Source: Neocallimastix lanati (nom. inval.) (lineage: Eukaryota > Neocallimastigomycota > Neocallimastigomycetes > Neocallimastigales > Neocallimastigaceae). From it: a stretch of DNA of 30,000 nt. Under the pieces are notes generated by a model that saw only the letters and a list, made by a program, of their open reading frames with translations, was not told the DNA's origin and did not search any database. Positions 10,735-20,387 of this stretch are shown here, in pieces. The position numbers and the translations under genes were made by a program. The stretch is from assembly GCA_016946835.1 (NCBI GenBank), contig JACVTC010000020.1, positions 867,501 to 897,500 of the forward strand, written 5' to 3'. The stretch's first letter is position 1, and every line of letters starts with the position of its first letter.

Positions 10735-11046
10735 TTTTGAAATTAATAATAAAAAAATTAGGATACTAAACAATTAATTCATTATACAAAACAAACCTAA
10801 GCAAATTTGTTAAAATATATATACAATTATTAAATTAGCTAAATAATTGTATATATATATTTTAACAAATAGGATAATTTAATTAGGTTTTATTAAAAAA
10901 TTAACATTATTTATGGTTTATTCTTTTTATTATAAAGGAAGGAAATTGTTTCAAACTAAATATATATATATATATACATAAATATATAATAATATCTTTT
11001 GATGAATAAATAATATAAAAATTATTTTTATTTGGTGTATTATTAA
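9613..11046. other. gene-free AT desert with poly(T) and TTA runs
   Basis: No gene. Contains a T run of about 34 at 10462-10495, TTA/ATT triplet runs at about 10570-10650 and 10700-10735, and the hairpin at 10806-10869. Islands carrying ACCGTT lie at 9876 and 10440. Confidence 0.6.
10806..10869. repeat. perfect 26-bp inverted repeat (hairpin)
   Basis: The left arm 10806-10831 starts TTTGTTAAAATATATATAC. The right arm 10842-10869 ends in its reverse complement ATATTTTAACAAA, with one additional TA dinucleotide. The loop is about 10 bases (AAATTAGCTA). It is longer than the simple AT palindromes around it, and the non-repetitive outer part (TTTGTTAAAA/TTTTAACAAA) makes it unlikely to be a by-product of TA repeats only. 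Confidence 0.8.
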
Positions 11047-11262
11047 CTATTATTTTATTATTATTATTTATTATTATTATTTTATTATTATTATTTTATT
11101 ATTATTATTTTATTATTATTATTTTATTATTATTATTTTATTATTATTATTTTATTATTATTATTTTATTATTATTATTTTATTATTATTATTTTATTAT
11201 TATTATTTTATTATTATTATTTTATTATTATTATTTTATTATTATTATTTTATTATTATAAT
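11047..11262 (+). repeat. 14-bp minisatellite (TTTTATTATTATTA)n
   Basis: About 14-15 nearly perfect tandem units of TTTTATTATTATTA with exact 14-base spacing of the TTTT blocks. It then degenerates into ATT triplets up to about 11310. Confidence 0.92.
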
Positions 11263-12208
11263 TATTAATTATTATTATTATTAATTATTATTATTATTAT
11301 TATTATTTCATAATTATTATTATCATTTGTTTTATGATTAATTAGTATTATTAGTTTTTTTTTTATTTATTATTTTGGTTTCATTATTAATAATTATATA
11401 ATTATTAATTATAAATATTAATTATTATGAGTTTTTTTTTTTATTATTATTTGTTTTTACTTTAATTATTTTTATTTTAATTATCAGTTTTATAATTTTT
11501 AATGAGTATTTTTTTATTATTATTATTTTATTTAAACTTTATTTTTTACAAAATGACTTAATTAGTGTGTTACATCTTTTGTTATTATTATTATTTTAAA
11601 TTTTTATTTATTTAATCTTTTTTAATTAGTATATAAAGTTTTTTTTTTTTTTTTTCATTATCATTAGTATATAAAGTTTTTTATTTATTTATTTATTTAT
11701 TATTATGCATTATTTTATTTTATTTATCCATATCATATTATTATCAATAATTATTGTTTTTCTTCTTCTTTTTTTTTTTTTTACTATTCTTCTTCTTCTT
11801 ATTTTTTTCTGATGGGTACCTCTAAAATTTCATGTTTTATGTAAACAAAGATAAAAAAAAAAATTAATAATAATAAAAATATGAATAAATTGTTGGTCTA
11901 ATTATTCATTTCAACTTGTATAAAAAAACAAAAAAATAAAATTATGGTTTTAATAAATAATAAATAATAAATCATTAAATAATTAAATAATAAATAATAA
12001 ATAATAAATAATAAATAATAAGTAATAAATAAATAATATATAAAAATAATAATAAATAATAAATAATAAATAATAAATAATAAATAATGGAATAATAAAT
12101 AATAAATAATAATAAATTATATATTTAAATAATTAAATTTATTGATAATTTTAATAATTTTCACTTCTCCTATTGATTATAGTGGGAATTTTTTTCTTTG
12201 TAAATTTA

Positions 12209-12239
<31 letters not shown>

Positions 12240-12682
12240 GGTCTACCTCCTCCTTTTTTTTTTTTTTTTTTCTTAAATTCTATTTTAATTTTATTTTATT
12301 TTTATTTTTATCTCTATTTAATAATTATTTAATATTTTGTTTTTTTCTGTTTTTCTTTTTTATCTTTTTTTTTTTTTTTTTAATTATTATTATTTTTATT
12401 ATTATTATTATATATACATTCATTTGAAGAAGGTAACGGTCAAGAATTGCGGTACAAACGGATGCTATTACCTTTTTAAAAAAAAAAAAAAAATAAATAA
12501 AAAAATAAAAAATTAAAATTATCTGTACTATATAATAATCCATAAATATGATATTTATATATATGTACATATACATATATAAGTATATTTTTTATTTAAA
12601 GAAAAAAAAATTTATATTTATTTTTTTTTATTTATGTTATTTTAATATGTAAAAAAAAATCCCATAATTAGAAATAGACTAA
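11263..12682. other. gene-free AT desert
   Basis: No supported gene. Contains T runs, pyrimidine patches (TCTTCTTCTT at about 11760 and 11789), AATAAAT arrays at about 11950-12105, and T-rich sequence at 12205-12380. One conspicuous island at 12421-12475 (AGGTAACGGTC...GCGGTACAAACGGATGC) is much richer in G/C but is not a recognisable tRNA or exon. Low-complexity F- and I-rich ORFs on both strands here are spurious. Confidence 0.6.
11950..12105 (+). repeat. AATAAAT heptamer arrays
   Basis: Two stretches of the same heptamer seen at 5021-5443, separated by GTAATAAATAAATAATATAT and interrupted by AATGGAATAAT. Confidence 0.82.
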
Positions 12683-12890
12683 TTAAATAAATAAAATAAA
12701 TAAATAAATTAAATAAATAAATAAATTAAATAAATAAATAAATTAAATAAATAAATTAAATAAATAAATTAAATAAATAAATTAAATAAATAAATTAAAT
12801 AAATAAATTAAATAAATAAATTAAATAAATAAATTAAATAAATAAATTAAATAAATAAATAAATTAAATAAATAAATTAAATAAATTATT
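12683..12890 (+). repeat. 13-bp minisatellite (TTAAATAAATAAA)n
   Basis: About 15 units of TTAAATAAATAAA. A few units carry one extra TAAA tetramer (17 bp). Very regular, so recent expansion is likely. Confidence 0.9.
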
Positions 12891-12904
12891 AATTTTAATT
12901 ATTT

Positions 12905-13110
12905 TATTTAAATTATCAGATATTTATTTAATTATTATTTATTTAATTAATTATCAGAAATTTATTTAAATGCTTTAATTATTATTTAATTAATTTTCAG
13001 TCATTTAATTATTAGGTAGTTTAATTATTAGATATGTAAATTATCAGATATTTTAATTATTAGATATTTTAATTATCTGGTACTTTAATAATTAAATATT
13101 TTAATTACCC
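12905..13110 (+). repeat. degenerate AATTATYAGATATTTT repeat
   Basis: The word TTAATTAT(T/C)AGATATTTT recurs in decayed tandem form (for example near 12915, 13015-13030, 13035-13075), ending at TTAATTACCC (about 13102-13111). Confidence 0.7.
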
Positions 13111-14580
13111 ATCTTCTATGTAATTAAATAAAACTAAACTAAACTTTTGTTAGCTATATCAAAAAAACAGATAATTATTATCTTATTTTTAATAAAAAGA
13201 AAACGAAATATATATATTTTATATATTTTATATATTTATTATTTTTACATTATTATATATATATAAGGAATAAAAAAAAAAAAAACTCATCAATTCATCA
13301 ACTAGAGAATAATTTTAACAAAAAAAAAAAAATTAAGAAAGATTAAAAGAAAAAAAGATAAAAATAAACTGCTTTTAATTAATATACTTTCATTTACTTT
13401 CTCCTTTTTTTTTTCTTTATTTTTTTTATTTTATTTTTTATTTTTTATTTTATTTTTTTTGTATGTATAGACTATTTATCCACTTTGGCTATTTATAAAA
13501 TTAAATTCATCAAATCTCAACTATCTTTCTCAATTATTTAAAGAGTATTAAATTTTGACAATCATTATAAAAAAAAACTATTTATATTATTTTTATTCAT
13601 AAATAAAGAAAAAAAAATTGACAGTTATTGAGAATTCACTTTTTTTTTTATGGGAAAAGGAGAAGACTTAATAAATTTAACAAAAAAAAAATATTTAAAT
13701 CAATGAATAATATTAATAAAAAACAACTATTTAAATCCATAGATAATATTAATTCTATTTGATAATAGTAATTAATTTATAAAATATTGAGAAAGATTAA
13801 AAAAAAAAAAAAAAAAGAAATAAATACATAAATATTTAATAATAAATAAATTACTTCTTAATTTAAATAAATAAAATATAAAATAAAAAATAAAAAAAAA
13901 AAAAGTGCCAAATTGTATTAAATAAAAATAATGAAATATAAATATAATGCTTTTTTTTTTTATGTTTTAATTAAAATATTAATATATATATATAATAATT
14001 AATAATTAATAATTAATATTTAAATTTATATATATAATTTTTATTATTTATCCATTATTATTTATCCATTATTATTTATTATTATTAATTTTCCATTAAT
14101 ATATAATTTATTATTATTTATTATTTCCTATTTATTATTTATTATTTATTATTTATCCATTAATATGTAACTTTTTATTATTTATTATTTTGTATTTATT
14201 ATTTTGTATTTATTATTTATTATTCTTATCATCAATTTTATTTAAGTTTCATTAAAATTTATTATTCTTGCTATTATTTTATTTACCTAATTAAAAAAAA
14301 TCAAGTTCTTATTATTATCACTACTAATTTTTTTTTATTCCATTCATTCATTAAAAAAAAATTCAATTTCTCACTTTTTATTTTAGTTAATCAATTCATA
14401 AAATTTATTTTTTCTTTTTATTTATTATTTAATTATTTCATAATGATTAAAAATATTAAATATTTATACATTTATTTATATTTATTAATTTATTATCTAT
14501 TATTATTATCTATTATTAATTTTTTTTTTTTTTTTTTATTATTTAAATTAAAAAATCGTGTGTTTTTAATAATAAAATAA
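13111..14580. other. gene-free AT desert
   Basis: Simple AT sequence with A and T runs; short imperfect repeats include (A)TTTATCCATTATT near 14045-14075. Nothing resembling coding sequence on either strand. Confidence 0.55.
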
Positions 14581-14582
14581 TT

Positions 14583-14866
14583 TATCAATAAATAATAATT
14601 AATAATCAATAGTAAATAATCAATAGTAAATAATTAATAATCAATAGTAAATAATTAATAATCAATAGTAAATAATCAATAGTAAATAATTAATAATCAA
14701 TAGTAAATAATCAATAGTAAATAATTAATAATCAATAGTAAATAATTAATAATCAATAGTAAATAATCAATAGTAAATAATCAATAGTAAATAATTAATA
14801 ATCAATAGTAAATAATTAATAATCAATAGTAAATAATTAATAATCAATAGTAAATAGTAAATAGTT
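14583..14866 (+). repeat. 14/21-bp minisatellite around TAATCAATAGTAAA
   Basis: Two unit types alternate: a 14-mer TAAATAATCAATAG and a 21-mer that adds ATTAATA. The array is near perfect over about 280 bases. Confidence 0.92.
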
Positions 14867-14903
14867 ATGATGATTATACTAATAATAACTATTATTTACT
14901 ATT
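14853..14903. repeat. inverted repeat capping the minisatellite
   Basis: The left arm AATAGTAAATAGTTAT (14853-14868) is the end of the array. The right arm (14885-14903) is its reverse complement with a 3-base ATT insertion. Like the heptamer array at 5443, this array ends where the sequence folds back on itself. Confidence 0.75.
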
Positions 14904-16017
14904 AAAAATTTCATGTTAATTTAGATTATTTTTTACAAAACTACTACAATATTATTTATTAATTTAAAGTATCATAAAACGGTAAATAATATTAAAGTTT
15001 ATATATATTTAATTATATTTTAATATATGGAATTTTTATGATATAAATAGATTAAAAATGTAATTTTGAATTTTTTGGTTTTATTTTTAATTTATTTCAA
15101 TATAATATAAAGAAATATAATAAAAAAAAGTTATATTGTTGTTTTAAATAACCAAATAAGTTACTATTGAATAATTATTTAAATTGATTCAACGGTGAAC
15201 TTTAATTAATATAGAAATGAATTAATATCCATTTGATTTGCTTTAAACCATACTACTCTAAAAAAATAATAAAATAATAATAAAAAATAAAATAAAAAAA
15301 AAAAATTAAAAATAAAAAAAATTGATATAAAATTAAGTTTATAAATATGAGATTAACCATAAAAAAAAAAAAAAATTAAAATGAGATTAATTAATGTCAT
15401 AGAATATAATATAAAATAATAGAATAAAATAGAATATAATAAAATATTAAACAAAATAAAATTACAGAATATAAAATAATATAGAGTATAATATAGAAAA
15501 TAAAATAAAATAAATAGTACAGTAGTATAAAAGTGTAAAATATTAATAAAAATAAAATATAAATGAAATAAAATGATAAAACATCATAACATTGAATGAA
15601 AAATATATAAAACGATAAAATGATACTCTATCTTTTAACTATTGTGGGTTAGAAGAGTATAAATGAAATTATATTAATTATATGTGTCAGTCAACGATAG
15701 TTAATAAAATATTAATATTTTTATATTAAAATGTATTACCAATAAAATGTTATGTAACTTTTTTTTTATTTATTATAAAAAAAGCGTTGAAGAGTCGAAA
15801 GTTTAAAAAAAAAAAAATAAAATAATAAATAATTTTAAACAATAGATTTTATTATATATCATATATTGAAATTAACTCAATTCATATATTATTATTTGAT
15901 ATAATTTTAATAATAAATAAAATTATTAAATTCTATTTTTTAATATTAATTTAAATTTATTTTTAAATTAAATTAATTTAATTTAATTTATTTTATTTTA
16001 TTACTTTTATTATTATT
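14904..16017. other. gene-free AT desert
   Basis: AT-rich sequence with AAAATA-type patches (about 15260-15330, 15400-15520). Islands include AACGGT at 14978 and 15191, and GCGTTGAAGAGTCGAAAG at about 15784. No gene is supported. Confidence 0.55.
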
Positions 16018-16140
16018 TATTTTATTATTTTATTATATTCTATTTTATTTTATTATATTTCATTTTATTATATTTCATTTTATTATATTCTATTTAAATA
16101 TATTCTATTTAAATATATTTTATTATATTTTATTATATTA
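16018..16140 (+). repeat. TTTTATTATATTYCA repeat
   Basis: Tandem units of TTTTATTATATTTCA with C/T variants, followed by two ATATTCTATTTAA units. Confidence 0.8.
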
Positions 16141-18602
16141 TTAATATTTAGTTTTTTTTTTTAAAAATTTTTTTTTCATTTTTTTTTTCATTTTAAATTA
16201 AACCGCTTTTAATTAAATTTGGTTGTCTGAATAATTTCTCCTATTCTTTAATATATTATTAGTCAATGCTTAATATATACTATGATACCTTTTTTTCCAG
16301 TGGTTGGAAATAGAAAATGGAGTCAATGGGAAAACAACAACAAGAAGAGTTCAAGCAAAATAATTAAATATTATTTTTTTTATAGATATACATAAGGATT
16401 TAAATATTAAATAAATATTTTATATTTTTATTGATTTTATATTTTATTTTTATATAGTAAGTAATAAATACTTATTATAAATTTAAATAATAGTAATATT
16501 ATATTTATGAATTATATCAATTATGATATAAAACTATATTTATTTAATATATATATACTTAATATTATATATAATAAATAAATAGATTAGCAAAGTATTA
16601 TATTTTAGAGTTTATTAAAAATAAAATGGTTTATAAATGTTTTATATATGACATAAATTAAAAAAAATTTTATTTTCAATATTTAGTATTAAATAGTTAA
16701 AGTAATAAATGGTATACATATATCCAAATATATTGTAGAATAAAAATGAATTTAAAACATAAGGCACAAATTGAATTGACACAAAATTACTATTAAAAAA
16801 ATTTTTTTTTTATTTTTTTTTTAAAATTTAATAATTCATAAATATTAAAAAAATATTTAATTTTATTTATTATTATTTTACATTTTATTTATTATTTATT
16901 TATATTATATTTATACTTATATTTATATTAGATTTATACTTGTATTTATATTTATATTTATATTTATTATTTATTAATATTTTTTTTAATAAAAATATAA
17001 ATAAAAAATTTTTTTTTATTCTTTAAATTATTTTTATTTTTTTAAAAAAAAAAAAATTAATAAAAAAAAAGAATAAAAATTGAAAATAAATAAGTAAATA
17101 AATAAATAAATAATTAATTAATTAAATAATTAATAATTATAAAATAAAATAAATATTAACAAAAAAAAAAAAGATAAAAAAAAAAAATTTTTTTTATATA
17201 TAAACTTAAGTTTTTCTTTTCTTTTTTTATACTTTTTTTTTTTAAACAATTATTTTTAAAAACTAAAAAATATTTTATTAAATTATTTCAATAATTTTTT
17301 TCTGATGTTTTTATAATATTTATTTTTTCTTTCCTTTTTCTTTTTTTTTTTTTAATATGCATTAAAAAAAAATAATTTTTATTTATATATATAAACTCAT
17401 TATAGATAAAAGAAATATTTATAAATATATTTAAAAACTTTTTTTTTAATTGTTTAAAAAAATTTTGTAATGTTATTTTATTATAAAAAATAATAGTAAT
17501 AATACTAATACAAATATAAAAAAAAAAAAAAAAAGAAAGAAAATAATAATATAATAGTAACAACTACAAAGAAAAAGAATATATATATAAAAAAAAAAAT
17601 AAACTAAAAATAAATAGAAAATAAAAAAAGCAAAAACAAAGAAACAAACAGTAAAAAACAAAAAAAAAAAAAGTAAAAAGAAAAACAAGTAATAAAAATA
17701 AAAAGAAGAAAAATAAAAAAGCACAAAAATAAAATTAAATTAAGTTAAAAATTAAGTTAAAAGCCAATAAGTAAATTAAAATAAGTTAAGAATACCTATT
17801 TAAAAAAAAAAAAAACAGTATAAAGTATATAAAAAACAACTATAATTTAATAAAATAATAATAGAAAAGAAATTACAGTAATGCAATTTTGGAGAAAAAA
17901 ACTAGTAATTATATAAATTTATTAATAATAATAAATAATAAATCAGTTTTTTTTTTTTTTTTTTTTTGTTAATAAGAATAGTATTAATAAAATTAACACA
18001 AATAATAATAATAAAAAAGAATAATATGTTTAAATAAATATTTTATTTCTTTTCAATAATAATAATAAATATATATAAAATAATAACAAAATATTATATA
18101 AATATAAATAACAATAATATATAAATATTTTTTTATTTCTTATTTGTATACATGCTTTTATAATAAATTAATATAAAAAAAATAAAGTATTAATTATACA
18201 ATAATTTAATTATTAAATATATTATATTACAAAAATAATAAAAAGTAAAGAGAAAAATAATAAAAATTATACAACTATAATTATTATTATAAAGTATTAT
18301 CTTTATGTATTTTTTCTCTTTCCATTTTCAATAAAATATAAATTTTTGGAAAAGCTTTGATTTTTTTTTTTTTAAAAAAAAATAATCTAATAATTTTTAG
18401 AAGTTATAATATTAATTAAAAATTCAAAAGTAAAGAATTTTGTTTTTTAATTATTTAAAACAGTATTATAATAAAATATCTATTAAATAAAAAACTATAT
18501 ATATTATTATCAACATTATTAAATATAAAAAAAAAGTAAGTAAAATAGATATAAAAACAAAAATTAAATAAAAAATAAAATAATAATAATATATAAAATT
18601 AT
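16141..18602. other. gene-free AT desert upstream of the phosphatase
   Basis: No gene with confidence. T and A runs, AT patches and purine-rich stretches (17500-17740) account for most of it; ORFs of F/Y/I/K composition on the minus strand are low-complexity artefacts. One island at 16290-16363 has a T-rich tract ending in CAG, then an open stretch of 20 codons and a stop. Confidence 0.55.
16290..16363 (+). pseudogene. possible isolated last-exon remnant
   Basis: TTTTTTTCCAG (16290-16300) resembles a 3' splice site. The following 60 bases read WLEIENGVNG then KTTTRRVQAK and a TAA stop, with codon use and base composition unlike the surrounding desert. I do not recognise the peptide, and no upstream exon is visible. 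It could be chance or the relic of a lost gene. Confidence 0.2.
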
Positions 18603-18710
18603 ATAATAATATATTAATTTTAATAATTATTTTTTTTTCCTGTTCTATTATTTAGTTTATTTATAAAATAATTTATAATTAAAATTTAAAATATAAAATA
18701 TTTAAAAAAA
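18603..18710 (+). promoter_or_regulatory. AT-only 5' flank / probable leader of the phosphatase gene
   Basis: The roughly 100 bases before the ATG are almost pure A/T, with a short T-run followed by CCTGTTC around 18638 and an A-rich stretch immediately before the start codon. Such A-rich leaders are common in AT-rich fungi. No TATA element can be singled out because TATA-like words are everywhere. Transcription start is not determinable by eye. Confidence 0.3.
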
Positions 18711-20387
18711 ATGGTTGCAAAAAGAAGACCAAAGTTAACTTTAAATACAGCTATTGTTCGTAAGAGCCCTTCCGCTTTAAAAATTCCAAATATTAACTCT
18801 GCAAAGTCTTTAGCAAGAGATGAACGTATAAATAGTAGTAGAAATATATTAACTGTATTAGAAGGTGGAAAAACTTATACTAAACCAATAAAGATTTTAC
18901 CAAATCTTTATCTTGGTTCTTGTGATGCTACTAAGGATTTACCAATCCTTCTTGATAAAGATATCACTACCATACTAAATTTAGCTGCTGAAGTTGAAAG
19001 ACCAAAGTGGTTTAATACTGATCATTGGATGGGTCTCTCTGATAATCATTGGGTTACTAAAATTACTCAAGATCAATTAGAAACAATGTCTTTTGCTTCT
19101 GATGCTTCTTCTGATGCTACGAAGGTCAGTTCTACAGAATATAATTCTCCTCCATCTCCACCTCCTTCTGAAGATGAAGATTCTACTAGTAAAAAGGGAT
19201 GTCATTGTCCAGCTACTCAAGAACCAACTACTATATTCCCATTATCTCCATTACCACAAAAGACTTATCCAACCCTTCAAAATATTTATTCACCACAAGA
19301 GACATTACCTTTATCTCCTTCATCTTCTCCTAACTCTTCTCCAATTACTCCTACCTCTATTGGCTCTTCCTCACAGCAAACTCTTGTACTCTCACCATTA
19401 GAAACTTCTTTCGCTGATTCTGTTTCTTCTTTAACTACTTTAAATACTCCATTTGTTGATACTTACGCATTACCTCCAGAAACTCCATTTATGGATACTG
19501 TTTCTTCACCATTTGTACCCCCGGAAACTCCTTATATGGATTCCTTTAATACTCCAATGATTAGTTCAACTAATGCTAGAGTAACGGCTTTACCAGAAAC
19601 TCCTTATGTAGATACTTTTTCTGCTAATCCAATGACTGGTATTCCTACTATTATTACCACAGCTGCTACTACTACTACTTCAACCATGGCTACTCAGATG
19701 CCACCAGAAACTCCTTATGTTGATACTTTTTCTACTCCAATTAATACTTCTCCAAATCCAAATCCACTTTCTCATTCAAGTGATGAACTTCCACCAGAAA
19801 CTCCATACTATGATACTACTTTTGGTAATGGTATGACTTCAGCTCTTTCAATTCCCGAAACTCCATACGTTGATACATACTCTTCACAGCAACAACAATA
19901 CTTGGCAAAATTAATGAATCATAGTAATAAATCACTTAATAATACAAATCTTTTACAAGCTATTTCTCTTTCTTCAGCTTCAACTCCACCATCTGATACT
20001 TTAGATGATTTTAGTAGTGTTAATAAGTGTCATAATAGCTTAGGTCAAAATCAAATGCTTACAGATAATAAAGAATTAGAAATTCATTATTATCATCAAT
20101 GTTGGAATCATAATCAAAGTAATACTCAAGAAAAATTATTAGAAGCTTTTAATATTATTGATTCTACTCGTTTAGAAGATCAACATTCTATTCTTGTTTC
20201 ATGTCAACAAGGTATCTCTAGATCTGCTACTTTAGTTATTGCTTATGTTATGAAAACAAAACAATGGGGTTTAATGAAATCTTATAATTTTGTTAAAGAA
20301 AAATGTCCATGGATTGCTCCAAATATTTCTTTAATGAATGAATTATCTGAATTTGAACAACGTTTACTTCAACAAACTGGAAAGTAA
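18711..20387 (+). CDS. Msg5-like dual-specificity (MAP kinase) phosphatase with split catalytic domain
   Basis: Predicted dual-specificity protein phosphatase, 558 aa, one exon, of the fungal Msg5 type; family members dephosphorylate Thr and Tyr in the activation loop of MAP kinases in cytosol or nucleus. The first catalytic-domain half is at residues about 60-100 (ILPNLYLGSCDA, then ILNLAAEVERP). A Ser/Thr/Pro-rich insertion of about 350 residues follows. The second half is at about 456-555: HYYHQCWNHNQ, the P-loop SCQQGISRS with Cys498 and Arg504, and CPWIAPNISLMNELSEFEQ, which resembles fungal Msg5 homologues. The basic N-terminus KRRPKLTL (4-11) fits a MAPK docking site. Residues about 229-391 carry repeated PETPYxDT motifs. 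Oddity: Ser497 replaces the near-invariant His before the catalytic Cys. The ATG follows an A-rich leader (AAAAAAAATGG), and no in-frame coding is evident upstream. The gene is far richer in G+C than its flanks. Family assignment is firm; exact substrate is unknown. Confidence 0.93.
   Translation: MVAKRRPKLTLNTAIVRKSPSALKIPNINSAKSLARDERINSSRNILTVLEGGKTYTKPIKILPNLYLGSCDATKDLPILLDKDITTILNLAAEVERPKWFNTDHWMGLSDNHWVTKITQDQLETMSFASDASSDATKVSSTEYNSPPSPPPSEDEDSTSKKGCHCPATQEPTTIFPLSPLPQKTYPTLQNIYSPQETLPLSPSSSPNSSPITPTSIGSSSQQTLVLSPLETSFADSVSSLTTLNTPFVDTYALPPETPFMDTVSSPFVPPETPYMDSFNTPMISSTNARVTALPETPYVDTFSANPMTGIPTIITTAATTTTSTMATQMPPETPYVDTFSTPINTSPNPNPLSHSSDELPPETPYYDTTFGNGMTSALSIPETPYVDTYSSQQQQYLAKLMNHSNKSLNNTNLLQAISLSSASTPPSDTLDDFSSVNKCHNSLGQNQMLTDNKELEIHYYHQCWNHNQSNTQEKLLEAFNIIDSTRLEDQHSILVSCQQGISRSATLVIAYVMKTKQWGLMKSYNFVKEKCPWIAPNISLMNELSEFEQRLLQQTGK

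Noticed and set aside
12173-12576. Overlapping ORFs on both strands (F/I-rich and K/I-rich)
   Set aside because: Poly(T) and poly(A) translations, overlapping each other antisense, with no recognisable domain.
17288-17724. Two minus-strand ORFs rich in Phe and Tyr
   Set aside because: Simple purine/pyrimidine-biased sequence in a desert; no motif and no codon bias like the phosphatase gene.
19093-19401. Second-frame ORF of 102 codons inside the phosphatase gene
   Set aside because: Leucine-rich shadow of the S/T/P-rich insertion in another frame; no independent support.
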